Part shown: positions 23,624 through 37,688 of the stretch, one piece after another
Position numbering within the stretch: the stretch's first letter is position 1
Layout of the letters: the number at the start of each line of letters is the position of its first letter
Program-made: the position numbers and the translations under genes
The notes under the pieces: generated by a model
What the model was told of the DNA's origin: nothing
The model's database searches: none
The model's input: only the letters and a program-made list of their open reading frames with translations
Origin: Pseudoneurospora amorphoporcata
Taxonomy: Eukaryota; Ascomycota; Sordariomycetes; Sordariales; Sordariaceae
DNA length: 64,000 bases
Assembly: GCA_033297205.1 (NCBI GenBank)
Contig: MU859075.1
Span: 124,001-188,000 of the forward strand
Direction of reading: 5' to 3'

Positions 23624-24868
23624 ATGTCGTCCTCACTAACAGCAGAACGAAGACAATCAACAACGGCATCGACGAAGCGTCGTATATTCACCCTCCTCAT
23701 GACCTTGACCCTCATCCTATCCTCACTCGCCAATCCTGTCCCCATCGAAGGCCACAACAACTTGCCCAAACCTCCCGTCAAGCAAAATAACAACAAGCCC
23801 GCTGTCAAAGCCAACGACAACGATTCCATAATCAAGCCAAAAGCCATAACCAACGCCAGCGTCCGCACCCTCCTCAACCCAATCGCCAACGCCCGTCCCG
23901 CCGCCGCGGGACACCTCCGCCCGCTCTCGCGCCCCTCATCTCGCAAAGTCAAGTCCAAGCAAGTCGCAGCAGCGCCGGCAAAATCCGAACCCCAACCCAT
24001 TCCCACTGCCGCCCCCATCGAAACCAACACCACCAACACAGACCACCTCCTCCCCGAACACAAATACTTCCACGAGCCAGGCTACACCGAAGAGCTCTCG
24101 CACTACGACTCCCGCTTCTTCGCTTCTCCCATCCCCTACGACCCGCACATCGTGCACCTGCGGCACCTGATCCGGTCGTACCTGCTCATGACGTCGTCGC
24201 GCTCGCTGACCACCTGGCTTGCGCACGGCACTTTGCTGGGGTGGTACTGGAACGGCGCGATAATGCCTTGGGACTACGATCTCGACGTGCAAGTCTCCAA
24301 CTCCACTTTGGGTGTCATGGCTGCGGAATGGAACGGCACGACGTTCGAGTACGTGTACGCCCTTTCCGAGCAAGAGGAAAAGGAAGGGCTGGGACACAGG
24401 GGGGAGGTGAACGTGAAGAAGTACGTGTTGGACGTTAATCCGTATTGGAGCCAGAGGACGAGGTTGGAGGGATTGAATATTATTGATGCTAGGTGGATTG
24501 ATATTGAGAATGGCATGTATGTGGATATTACGGGGTTGAGTGAAGATCGGTTGGAGACGAAGGCGAAGGGGGTGTGGACGGATAAGAATTATCATGGATA
24601 TGGGACGCGGCAGATTTGGCCGCTGCGCAAGACTGAGTTTGAGGGCGTGGAGGCGTGGGTGCCGTCGGATGTGGAGGGGGTTTTGGAGGAGGAATATGGG
24701 GAGAGAAGTTTGACGGCGGAGGAGTGGGCTGGGTGAGTACTGATTTCCTTGCCTTGTTTTGTTCGAGTGGTATTGTTGACTTGCTAACGATTTTCATGCG
24801 ATAGACACCACTTTGATCATGGACGGAAAGAGTGGGTGAAGACCGAGTTGGTTAAGAAAGGGTCGTGA
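23624..24868 (+). CDS. LicD/Mnn4-type phosphotransferase-like protein, type II membrane or secreted
   Basis: Exons 23624-24732 and 24805-24868 (72-nt intron, GTGAGT donor, GCTAAC branch, GATAG acceptor) encode 390 aa. An N-terminal hydrophobic segment after basic residues (KRRIFTLLMTLTLILSSLAN) is a signal anchor or signal peptide. A disordered Lys/Asn/Pro stretch follows, then the LicD core: HLRHLIRSYLLM, WLAHGTLLGWYWNGAIMPWD with the acidic DYDLDVQV metal/nucleotide-sugar motif (about residues 200-225), NPYWSQRTRLEGLNIIDARWID and the C-terminal TDKNYHGYGTRQIWPLR segment. Fungal LicD proteins (Mnn4/Mnn14 type) act in the Golgi in mannosylphosphate addition to cell-wall glycans; the exact acceptor here is unknown. 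The second exon supplies only the last 21 residues (HHFDHGRKEWVKTELVKKGS). Confidence 0.87.
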
Positions 24869-27800
24869 TGGCATTGGTTATCGAGAGCATCCCTGGCTCG
24901 GCTGGGAAGATCATGTTGCTTTGTTTTGTTGGCTGCATTTCTGGTGTTGGGATACCAGTGGTATAGAACGGGCACATAAGGGGATCGAACATAGAGGATG
25001 GAACTGGAAGAAAGGAAGATCATGTCTCCGAAGCTTGTCGAAATCGTCGCCAGAGCATATAGGCGAGCCCAATACCCGTGTCTTCTAGGTAGTCAGCTTC
25101 TGCGTCAGAATATGTACCATACCTTCGTATCAGTTCACTTGGAACCTCTTAGGTCAACACTCGTTGTTTGACCACCCCTTGCTTGAAATAACTGAGCCAT
25201 CTTCACCCTCCGAAGGCTGGTTAGCCCGGTGTTTGCTCCGTTCCCACTACCTTTCTCAATGATAAACCGACCGTGGCCTCTACCAATTTTCTCCCCACGG
25301 CCGGCCGATTCAGGTACAAGGAAGAAACCGACCGACATGTCTATCTTCTTTTCAGCCTTCCTCCATCAGGTTTGAACTGCCTCGGCGCCTCTATGCAAGA
25401 ACTCGAAACGCTGTCTCTTAACGAGAATAAGATACCGATAGGTTTTGATCTGCTCTCTGTGAAACGCGGTTAATTGTAGACCTAAGTGTCCGCGTATCAA
25501 AAGGAAAACAAGACACAAGACACAATGTGACACCGGGGAAGCTTGCCGGTAATATATCACCTCTTACTCGTTTTCCACAGACTCACAGACTAACAAGGGA
25601 GCAAGTGACCCAAAGAAAGAGAAGAAGGATCTGGAGGCAAACAAGCTGGCCAGGAAGGGCCAGCGGCTTGGTGCATACTTACCCGGTGACTTTTCGTAGA
25701 TAGGTAGATCGATCGACCCTTCGAACCTTGGCAAACGTGGGTCTCCGGTTCAACCGTCCCTTTATCCTAGGTAGTTCTAATCGTTCCAATTATCTCAGGC
25801 GTCCCAGTCGGCCACTGGCATCGAGTGTTTTCTGTCCTCCGATTACTTACCTTCCTGTCCGACGTCCTTCTTGCTCATGACCAAAAGTCCACGAGCACAC
25901 ATACTGACATGGGACTGACGCTGCTATCCGAAGGAAGAAAAGTCCTTTTGGCCCTTTCGGCCGTTTCACGAAAGTACCTACCTTAATACCTTGGAGGTAC
26001 GTTACCTGATCTGCCCTGGACGAGCAGTCAGTACCCGGTATCTGCGCGGCGAGCGGTTCTGTGTCCTGTTAAGATGAGGATTAGGAGGTGAGGTGATATA
26101 TGCGAACTGAAAGGATAAATGATGATGCGAAGACGGATGGAGAGAAGACAAGGAAGGAACTAGACTGTCATTGGGTTGACCAGAATGGGGATGAAATGCG
26201 GCGGGATGTTGTGAGGTTATCGCTGGATCCCAGAGGCAGAGAAATGAGTGATGGGAGTGAGGGTCGTGATGAAGTGACGAGGCTGCCTTACCCATAACAC
26301 CGAGCTATCCTTGTCACAGAATGTATCATCGTTTCCTCTCGCGTCCACTAACTGATCTCCGTAGGGAAGTTTTTATGACGGATCGACCATATCTTCCGCC
26401 TGTCTTCTGGTCTAGTGGATCAGTGTGGCCTCTTGTTAGGCTCGGTATAGGTACCCGGCTTTATTACAAGTATTGCCCCTGCCGGATCATGTACATCTTT
26501 CCGATCTTTTTGGGCTACCCCCACTGCTGATTGCACGACGTGATGCTCGTTGTTGACGTCAGGAGAGGTATTAAGACTGGAGAAAGTCTCAAATTTCTGT
26601 GGCCAGGAAAGAGCACCTTATGCATCCAGCTCCCGATCTCGTCCACACCGTTATTCACTTGCTCAGCATGTAAAGTACCGTACGGCGTGGGTTATAGGCA
26701 GTGGTAGCCTTGTAAGCTGTACAGTTCCGTACGTCCATACGGGACCAATGGACTCGGAGGATCCGAGTTTGATCTGGTCCATGGCCCATCGATGGGTAGA
26801 TTGATGATGAGATTCTCGTGGTGCTTCACATATATAGCACCTCGCCATATTGCCTTGATTCTGTAAAATACTCCTTACCGATGAAAGTATCGTGATCGCG
26901 AAGGCTGGGTTGTGATACTTGGCGAGAAATCAAGAGAAGAAATCATAATGGCAACCGGCTCGGCCCGAGATAATATTTCACCAGATCGGGCCATTGGGTT
27001 GTCAACGGTGCCCCAGAGTCAACGGTTCTACCAGATGCCTCAAACTCCGTCACCAAAGCAGGCAACCGGTGGGATGTGAACTGAGTCGTCTCAGAGTCCA
27101 AATGTCGGGACCGAGACATTGTTCAACCGTTTTGAAGCCTGTTGTTTCATGTCCGCGTTCACCCAGCAAGCCACCAGCCACACCGGCTACAGCCGCACGC
27201 GGACCGGATCCATCACGCCCTGTCTACTTGCCTTGGGGTCTTTCTGTAATTCCCGTGTGGCTTGGTCTTCTACCCATCATGGACTCTCCGAAAACTTTCT
27301 CAGGGATGAGTGGGTAAGAAATCAAGCGACTGGTCCATGACTGCGCGTGTGGCAAGTATGTGTGCGTCAGATGTCTCATCTGAGACCTCCTTACCACCAC
27401 AAAGCCAAAGTCTCGAAGGGAAGGGAAGGGAGGCGGCCGTTGAGCGAGAGCCTCGTGGTCTGTCAGTTAGTTCATGATCCCGCGTGCCAGCATAGCTAAG
27501 AAAACAAAATGGAGAGGCGTTCTCGGTCTGCAGTGAGGCGTTGATAGACGCGCGGATACTCTGTTCCTCTTACCCTCCAACGAAAAGGGAAACCTGCGTA
27601 AGCCAGCCCAGTCAGCCAGACTGACTCCAGCAGCCAGCCACAACAGCCCTACGGGTATGTGTGATGCTATCCCTATAACCGACCGGATTGAGTCGGCGGT
27701 TGTCCGTGGTGGTTCCGTCCGAGAATGATCTTGTGAGTGTCTTGGCACGATATTTGCCATTACCTGGCGACTGACGGTCGGCCGCATGTTGGTGAGGTTG

Positions 27801-30800
27801 ACGAGTGTGGAAGTATATCGTACGATAGGGCGTAAAGCAAGTATCTTCATCTGGGTCCTCTTCCCTCTGTCGCGTCGTCAGTTTGGGCTTGAAAGGTCAG
27901 AAGCGTATATGATTCAACAGGAAGTTTTGACTGCTCACCCGTCCTCCAGCCTCTTCCAAGGGCCGCTTCAATGCCAAACCTTCTCTTTTTTTCCAAGGGA
28001 TCCTGCCCGGACGCGGCACATTCCGCTGACGGAGGGTGCCAGTTACAACCAAGTGGTGCATAAATCTGTCCAATATAGGCAGCATCCGGGAACCGGTTTC
28101 CCTCGGAGTTTGGTTCTCCTGTGTCCTTTGCCCAGTCCTATCGTCACCGTTACATCCTAGCTCATCTTAAGGGCCCAAACACACGTATGTACACTGTGTC
28201 TGCGGTAAGTGCCCGTAAATGGGGTCGGATCTCCAAATGCAACTTCGAGTTTGTAGGTAACAAGCATCACACTGTCGGTATCATCCGTGGCCTGAAAAAA
28301 GCTGGGGATATCTAGATGTAGTAGTAGCTAGTTAATGAGCCCAATATCGAGCCGTGATCCGCGAGCCGAACATTGTCGCAGCACCTGGATTTCCCAGTCA
28401 GGAGTAGCGGTTACCACCTTATTGTGTTTTCTGACCTCGTAGGTTGTTTATATTAACCATCTGGGCACCGAAATTACAGGATCACTACGTCGGTCTTGCG
28501 TTCCAACGCCCCGCTTCGGCTCAGAAATTTCTGATATTTTGTTGAGAAACCATCTCGAAAGCGGTTACTGTTCAAATTCTACAGCCATCCAATGTCAGCA
28601 TTGCAGTATGCAATGGTACAGGGATGCTACCAAAAAAAAGAACAAAAAAAACACACACATCACGCAAAGTCGCAAAGTAAGAGGGTGGTTAGTTAGGCTC
28701 GGGGACCGTCCCAAGCCCAAGGCCTTACGCAGTAGAATTACACTAGAGCTGGGATCGACAACAGTCGGATCAGGTAGTGTTTGGCGTGGAGAGCCAAAGC
28801 GAGCCTGCCACCCACCCTGCTTTCGCTGCCCACAACAACGTTTTCGACATGCAATCGGTACCAAAGATGGGAAAAGGGCTGACTGGGTTGGCAGGGTGGG
28901 CCGGCGGGGAAGGTACAGAAGGGTTACGTCCGCTTGGAAACCGCCCAACATCATTTCGACACTGCGTCAACCTGGCGGTTTTGCAAGGAAAACGTCAAGC
29001 AGCACAGTGCTCGTTTCGTATAGCGAGGTTTTCGGTAGCCATCCGGACGTCCTCGGAACCACGGGGCTTGACGAACATGTTCCCAAACAAAGCCTAGTCT
29101 GGGTTAGCTGCTTTGCAGGGGTGATGCCTCACCTTGGCCGGCTCAGGATGGGCGCGCACCAACCGCAACTTTTCGAGGAGGACTGCCACCGGCGATCTGC
29201 TAGATAATGAATTTTTTAATCCGACAAGTTGGCAATCTCAAGATCTGATTTTCTGACGGACCGCTCTTTCAATTCTGTCGACCGGTGTTGTACTCAGACG
29301 CCATCCACTGTGCTCAACCGGTCTCACTTTGGCCCTTGCTCATCAGCAAGGAGTCTTTTGCAAGGCTGCCGCCGCTTGTCTGGGTTGACCAATTTGATGA
29401 CGTCCCGAAGGAGCGGCATATGCCGTAGAAGCTTCGTAACATGTTGGATAGTGCGGCGATCTGCCAAGAGGGTTTGGAGATGGACCAGAATCGCCAACCA
29501 GCATCTGCGTTGCTGGGTGGCAAGTATCTGTTCATGACTTCGAGGGCTTGCCATGACGGTTCATGCCCGAATCATGTATTCGGAACACACAAGTAGGATG
29601 TTGGCGCTTGCATCCGGCGGACGTCCAGCCTCTTTTGGAGCATTCACTTCAATATTTTGGGGAAAACGAATACGGGAGATGAGGGTGAGGGCGGCGGTTT
29701 CGGATAGGTGATCAAGTTAATCCTGACCGCAGACAGGAGCCCCAAAATAGAACATCGGACGTCGCCCATACTTGAAGTTTGGGGTCTCTAGACACCTTCG
29801 GACTAGAGATTGTGCGGTTCGTCTGATGATGTCGCTTTGAAAAGGGTTGTCGGTCTGCGGGTTTCTCTGAACTTCCAATTCACATTGTGTACTCTTGAAA
29901 GCGTAAAAATTTGTGCCATAATGATGGTCCTTTTCGCTCTTTGACGACGTCGCTGTGCATCTTGCCGAACTTGGCGAGCAATATGTGCATGGCGCTCCAG
30001 TACGCTGATATGGGAATCTGATATGCCCTGTACCATAGTACGGATGAAGGTCCTCTGTGCATCACGAATTGTTAGCTTCCGATACACACTTTCCCCGGGC
30101 TAGAAGACCTTTCGATATCCGATGGTACTTGTTACGAATCGGAAAAGCTCCCATGGCTGTCACACTACCTTTGCGTAGTGCGCCGCCTCCGCCAGTGGTC
30201 TTAACAGCCCAGGATAAGTTGTTCGCAGTTACACCACATACCTTAACCGTCCTCTTGATCCCATGACGGTGGCTAATATTGTCTTACGGCACCCTTTTTA
30301 GCTTGGTCGAAAACCGTCACGGTGATGCATCACGGAGATGGCGTTTTCCTTTTGAAAACCGTTTCTTGGCTCTGCTGGACACTCGCGGGAAGCATGGTGG
30401 ACTGGCGGATGTGATGATTTGGCGAGTATATCTGTTTGGCTGACACTCGGAGTGAATCTCCTTGAACACTCCATCCCATGTACGTGCCCTGCAATACTAC
30501 GACGCACATGTAACCGTTCGGATGTTTCCATTCCTCGGCGAGGGGTGCACTTTATCGGTTTGCGTGCCCAGTGGTTGATACCACGTATGTACCTTGTTCA
30601 TACCGACTCAACTCCGTTCCCAGCTCCAGCGTTTCGGTTTTGGGTTCTGCCCTGATTGCACTGATGCACCCGACTTTTGCTCTCACACGAAGCAGGATTT
30701 ACCCTTTGCGAGACGGCTTAGAGAAAGAAGTCATCACGACATTATTTTCTGTTTGACTGTCGATGTGTAGCGTCAGGTACATACAGTGTGCTCCTGCTTT

Positions 30801-33800
30801 CCTTACTCTTGCACGTACAGGGGTCCGCGCAGTTGGGCGGTGCAGTTGGGTAGCGGATACGGCCGAACGGGCTGGCATTCGGCTGTTACTCAGTCTGCAG
30901 AGCGCTGACCCAGTCGTGTTCGGAACACGGAACATGGTGGTTGCGGGACTCGGCCCTGGAATTTGTCGAGGATTCGGTTCACAAGGTGCTGTAAACCGGG
31001 AGGGCGGAGCAGATTGGAGCTGGCTGATCGCAATACATCCGGGCGCACCCGGCTCTCCGGACTGGCTCCCCTTCACGTGATGCGCCGGGCCGAGTTAGTG
31101 TAACGACTCGGGAAGACGGGCAGGGTTGACCCCAGCGTTGGGCGAGCCTCCTCACAGCGCTCAGCCTCGGTGCTGGACCCCGTCAATTCCATGTGAAACG
31201 CCGTGGAATAGGCGAATAGGGGCGTGTTGGCCTGTTGTGCGCTCCTTGTATGTAGGTAATGTATTCCGCTTGTTGGTACGACATCTGGAGGCGTTCATCT
31301 GTCGCTCTGTATCTCGGTACACTCGGACTGACCCGAGGAGCCGCAATCTCTTGTGTTGTGAGCGATGGCATTGCTAAGTTTGTTGGCGGTCGAATGTTGC
31401 CCAGATGATCTAGGCTCGCCATGTAAGCACAGGGCACAAGACACAGGCTGACAGGCCTACCAGATTCAGTAAATGAGTGTTGGGTACTGCTGATGGGATG
31501 CGTGGCTGCTCTCATGGCTGCTGTCGTGGGATGCCAGATGATGTGGTGGTAGATAATGGCAGGCCGCGCCATCCGACTGCTGCCGTCAATCCGTCCGTCA
31601 CTTGTCAGCGGATTTCGGTATTGGGATTTGGACTTGAGTTTGTGGTTCGTGCTTCGCGGAGTGTCCCGGATTGTGGATCTGGAGTGAGAAACGAGTTGAC
31701 CAGTCGGAGTCCATCTTTGCAGATCAAGGTCGCTCACAGTGCAAAAGTGAAGCGAGAGAAAACTCGAAGGACCAAGTTCCGGTTCGGCACATTGCAAGGA
31801 CAGGCAGGTACCTTCTCACAAGTACTTGTACCGATCTTAAAACGTTGGCCGGTGCAGGAGGGAATAACCAATAAGAGGATGCAGATATCTGGGTTTTGGT
31901 GGAGAGCGGAGCACCTAGGGCAGACCCCCTCGTCTGATTCGGAGAATGGACACCAATCTGACGGAAAATTGTGGCTTGACATTCGGAGAGCGTGGCTGAC
32001 ATGGACCAGGCACCACCAAACCTTTGAACTTTGACTCTTCCACGGCTCACGCTCCAATCCGACCATTCCCAGAACGGGATCCTGACGCGAACTGGCAATT
32101 TCGAGAACGAGATCTGACGGCATATCTCATTTGTATCATCTTTATTAATCCCGTGTTGTTGCATTCTTGCTTTTCGACTTTACGATCCAATATGATCAGA
32201 CGCCCCCTGCCGATTTGCTGAAAGAACCGCTAAGCAGTTACACATTTACAGGTAACTGTCACTGTTTTCTTCTCTTCACCGTCATCACCTCAACTCACCA
32301 GCATGCCACATGTTGGCCAGACATCATTAGTGAGCCAACCTCGAGCTGCCCTGGATTCCGACTGGTCCAACCATCCGGCTGGCATAAACGAGAGAAAAAG
32401 CAAAGAGAGACAGCCGGTGGAATGGATCGGACTCCAACCTAAAATCACAAGCAAGACGACTTCACTCTGGATACCACTAATACCACGGTGTCGTACACAG
32501 TAAAACCGAAACAATGTAACGAACGCTTGATCGCAAGAATGGACTGCACTTGGTAAAAGTCAGTCAAAACACCACCACCGCTATGACCACTGCACCATCA
32601 GTTCATCGCTGCTACAACATCGTGGAAAATCACCACGACACCACCACATACGGTCACCACTACCACTATTTGCGCCGCCACCGCCACAAAGCCAATATTA
32701 TACTCGCAAACGCAAACAATGGTGTTACAATACTACCCACTTTCACGAGCATTTTCTAAAGCACCCGAGTTTTCTGTCCCGAGGCGTGTGGATGCCGTTG
32801 GTGGATGTGTGTGAGTGTGCGTGTTTGACACCATGCTTCGGCCGGATCTCTTCCGAACATGACTCCGGAAGATGGGGTGGGTGACGGAGCGGAGTGACAA
32901 ACCAACGTCCACTACTGCACCAAAAATTAGTGCTCTTGGCCTTTTGTTTCTCTTCAGAACGAATGGAGCCCGAAGACAAGGCGGTCTGTCTGCCCAACTG
33001 CCACCGTTTCATTCACCCTTTTTGTATCGAATATTCCACAACACAACGTGACGCCTTGGTTGAAGCTACGGTTGCATGGAGCCAAGCCTCCAGGTCGCCC
33101 AGCAGAAAGGCCCTCCAACCGTCACCCCGTGCTTTCAAGCGCTAGGTACCAGGGCTTGAAAGAGCTTCAAGGGCTCCATCACCGGATGCCGGCCGAGTGG
33201 AGAGCTCCCCACATGCCATCTCCATCCCATTTTCCCTCATCTCGACACCAGTCACTGGACCGGCCTTCCCTGCTGATTCGCTAGGCCCTATCTTGACAAA
33301 ACTTCCCCAAAGGGCCCGGTCCTGGGAGAGCCCTGGATCATGAGCCGGATCTTGGCCGGGGTCCTGAAAACCGAACTTGCGAGTCGAGTCAACTCCAACG
33401 TCGTCCCCGTCCCTCATTTTCCGCTGAAGCGGGTGCCGACGGGCTTGGCCCATACAAATTGCTGGAATCACATAGCGCTGACCCGGAACTCTGCATCGAC
33501 CCGGTAGGACAGTATATCACAGTACGGAAATAGTTGCCATGTCCAATGCAGTGCCACCTGACAAGTCTTCCCTCTCCAGCTTTCTCTGCACGCTCGGTAC
33601 CGGAAGTGAAGTCGAGCCTCAGAAACACATCACAGACGGGCACTCGGTAGCGTTGATCATCTTGCGAATCCCGAATTCGGAGAGCACGAACAATAAATAA
33701 CAAGATGGGTTGGATGCGCATCCCGGTGGAGTGGGCGCCGTCAGACGCCACGCATTTGTTGGTTCTCTGGCTGCCACCGACTGCTGCAACTGCTGTTTCC

Positions 33801-36800
33801 CAGCTCCACGGGCAGCCGAGCTCGATACCTTTTTCGAGGGAAAGCAGTGATCAGGGAGGAGATACGGTACGTATATAAGGCTCACACCGTCATCGCGGAA
33901 TATCAGGGTCCTGAAATTCCACCCAAATTGCTATTTCAACGAATTACGGAACACGGCTTGTCCATTATGGCTAGCACGGTCCTATATTATTAGCTTCCCG
34001 CTGCTGTGAACACTGCATGCCAATCCCATCCCAAACATGGCACAAAGTGTCTACGGTGAGACGCGATGCGATGAGGCCCGGGCATCTCGGCCTTCGCAGC
34101 CGGCAACTCTGGCACGGACGGCCTAGACAGTCAAGAAACCATACCGTCTTCTTGAACCATCTCGGGTCACTGGCATCGCGGTGCCTATTCTTGTACACTA
34201 CACTACCGAGACTACGGGCGTGCTCATGGAAAATGGCACTTCCCGCACCATTATCCTTTGCTGACTGAACAGCGCTAGCGGTTTGTCAAGCAAGGAGCAT
34301 CGGGGACGATCTCTCAGACCCCTTGCTCCAAAGCCACTCGTCGTCCACAGTTCATCTCAAGCCCTCAGCTTCCTCCTGGTCGTCCTCCGCCATTTGCGCT
34401 AACGGGACAGGCCCTTGAGGCCCGGAGCAACCCCCCTGTAGGGAGCGCGCAACAATTGTGGGCACTTGTGCACAGACTGCGGCAAGACGTAGCCAACGGT
34501 TCGACGGCCTTGCTAACCTTCCCCGTTGCTACCTCCGTGCCCTTGGCATACATACATGGCGTAACGGCGGGTGCGGCTTCAACCATCATTGGCGTCTGGC
34601 CCGTCCACTGGGACCGCTGCCATTCAAGCGCACGGCGTCTGATGTGCTGCGATTCGATGTACAAGTACTGTCGAGAACCGAGTGCTTGTCACTGCACGTC
34701 AGTATCCTGCACATACGCAGCACACAGTACCTTCTGTGCGGTAGGTAGACATTACCAGTCGGGACTCAGCAGGTTGAGCCGAATGGTCACAACTTGACGG
34801 GCCGGTTTGGGTTCGTGATCCGAGACTGACAAACTGCAACGCGGGGCCAAGATGCGGTCCAAGATGCGGTACCTATCACACCCGAAAGAAAAGCGACCAA
34901 ACGGCAGTGCTCCATAGCATCAGTAACTTTCTCGGAGCCTCGTCCGGTGCGAGGAAGCAACAGCATGATAGGCACATGCATCCGTTGCTACTAGCATCCA
35001 CTTTAACGCTCCCACCCCCGCCCACAACTCCAGTACGAAGTAGCACACCTCGGTCGAGAATGGATGACGCCCCAGTTGCCATCCCGTTTTCCTGCTTGTG
35101 CTCGGGGACCTGGCGGTTGAGACAAATTCAAGAAATGAGACGAACACCCTGAAATAGCGTACCCCCGAGCCACTGCCATTGCGGCGACAAGACGTGGGTA
35201 GTGACTGACCACCTTCAAAGGCCCTAAAGATACGTTCCGCTGTCAGAGAATATGATTGGACCTGACAATCAAATCTGAACAAGAACGCGGACGGTCAAGC
35301 CAGCACGCACCAGAAAAACTGTCCCGTATTTGGATACTCCGAGCAGCCACAAGGGCGGCTCCAGACCACAGCACGGCGCTCGATTGTATTCATTTTCACA
35401 AATAGCTTTTTCCTTTCTTCTTCCTTTCTTTGGCATGGTGATGTTCCGTATGGACGGTTAACCATGGAAGCAAGGAAACCGGGGGCAAGATGGGTAGGTA
35501 GACCAGGTCCGGGGCCCGATGTCAGCGCGGCCCTGGGTTCCATGATCAAGATCCCAAAAGCCCACCGAACGGCTTCGCGTACAAGATACACAGGGCAAGG
35601 AAAAGAAACAGTCCAACTGGTGGAACGTATCTTTGTGGCTTCATATGGTGTCCCTGGTCATTTACAGATGCAGGGGGTTTCTTGCGAGCGAGCAAAAGCC
35701 ATGGACGGACTCAAAAATACAAACCAGGACAAACAGTCTGGCAGTGACGCAGCACAACGACAACAAGAACAGGGATCCCCAAGTATCCTTCAGCGGTACG
35801 GTTACCCCATTGAAACTCCTCAGACACTGCGAGCAATGGCATAAGGTGCTGTTGCTGGCATTTCCTGGTGTTTCGGTGCATCAGCTGCGCTCAATACGGG
35901 CTGCGCATGGGTTCAAATCTTTGGATTTCCTCAACAAAGACTCCCTGGGCCACATCATCACTTTTATGGCCCCCCTTTTTCACCACCTTTCCTGGCCAGT
36001 TTACCACAGGCACCATCGGCTTTTGTTTCCAGGCTTCTCGGCGGTAGCTGTGGTGATCGGCGCATTCACAAACTGGACAACGGGGGATGCGATCGCTTCA
36101 ACGTAACGCTAGATCACACTGAGTAGCATCACTTCCGTGCTGTATGTATCAAAACCTGTACCCCCTCAACCCTTTGTACACCAAGCTCGCCGTTGCTACG
36201 CTACTCAGGCCTGCTCTTGCGCCTTCTCTTCCTTCCATTCACGTTCCGTTACCCATTTTAGAGATTCTTCCGCCCTGCGCGTAACTATTGTTTCAACTGC
36301 CCTGCGTCCACACGTTCTCTCTTAACGGCCGATCCTACATATGTAGACGCAAGGGTGTCGGCTTTCTCTGTTCGATGGCAATTGATTCTTTTTAAGGATC
36401 ACAGGCCCTCAACCAGCAGGCAGTTTGGAGAACCTAGACCACACTGTGCTGGGGCCTACACCGGAATAGGTATCTGGAAGCAATGGGGGTGGTCTTTCAC
36501 TACACTGTTGTATATCTGAGGTTTCACTACGTATTAGCTTCCACCTGTTTGCTCATACTGCGGAAACCCCCAACATTCCTCCTCTAATCCTGAGAGAAGG
36601 AAGCATTCAGGGACACGTACGGGTTAAGAAGGACATCCGCGAGTGCTCCTTATAGGGACCGCCGTATAACCGCTTACTGTGTTGTAAAAAGAAGACCCGA
36701 CCCGGGGATCTACTCGTACAGCACAGATCCCGACTCAGACACCGAGGACAGCAACAACCCAAGGCAAGAGCACGAAAAGGTCAGCGGGGCGAGCCTTTCA

Positions 36801-37688
36801 GGTTTGACGAAAGCCAGCCGCAGCATATTCGCAGATCATAACGGCGGCGCTGAGGTTGCACGGCGCTGCAACACTGTGAAAACCTGGGAGACACAGTGGA
36901 CGGTGCCTTGAGCGAGATTTGACCTTCAGAGCTTTGAGACATTGCCTTGTAGATGAGTCTCCGGCACTGGGGGCTTGGGCCACAAAACATAGAGGGCCTG
37001 GCGCCCACCCACGCACCTACACCAACGCACCGACACGTTCTGTTCATACCAACGCTCTCGCCGTGCTAAGATTGCATGCAGGAACAGCACCTCAAAGTCA
37101 CAAAAGGTATTCGGCAGAGCAATTTCGCGCCGTCTTCTACCAGCTTCATTTAATAATCGAACGACGCGAAAGACGTTATCGAACGACGGTAAACATCAGA
37201 CGAGCTTTCGAACAAGAAACAGTGGTCAAACCACCTACACGCATCAATTTTGAGCGCTGGCTCTTCTAGGGCGTGCCTTGGTGCGTACCTTACCCACTGG
37301 TTCGGTATAAGAGAAGCTGGCGCGCGTGTTGCAACAATAAGCGTGGCCAGGGTGTGGAAAATTACGAGGTGAAGGGAGGAAAAGAGAAGGAAAGAAGGAG
37401 AGAAGATAAAAAGGAAAAAGAAAAGCAGTAGACTAATGGCCTCGTGGGAATCGCCAGGGTGCATCCTTTGAACAGGTCCGGCCCCCTCCTAAGCGAGAAG
37501 CTTGAAAAACAAACCCCCGTCCTGGTTCGGTCTCCATCCCCAAAAAACTAACGAGACCGCAAAACCGTCCCGTCTGCATGTTCCTCGACCGGCATCTCCC
37601 CAGAATCCATCCTATTGGGGGCCTTGTGGAGACGGTTCCGAATCAGGCTCGTTCTGCCGGAAACTGCCTCCTCTTAAAATCCAGCACC
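24869..37688. other. 12.8 kb gene-poor interval
   Basis: No coding region can be supported over about 12.8 kb, far longer than any other gap in the window. Open frames are short, overlap on both strands and lack codon bias. Base composition is not visibly AT-rich, so a heavily RIP-mutated transposon is not obvious. Minus-strand fragments around 30090-29300 read as a broken protein. A good TATATAA box (about 33871-33878) has no recognisable gene after it. The last part (about 37200-37688) is the leader/promoter of the transcription factor. Non-coding transcripts cannot be excluded. Confidence 0.5.

Noticed and set aside
28539..29207. 222-codon + strand frame in the gene-poor interval
   Set aside because: Arg/Pro/Trp-rich, no codon bias, overlapped by equally long minus-strand frames.
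34852..34875. Two-copy 12-bp tandem repeat (AAGATGCGGTCC/AAGATGCGGTAC)
   Set aside because: Too short to be informative.
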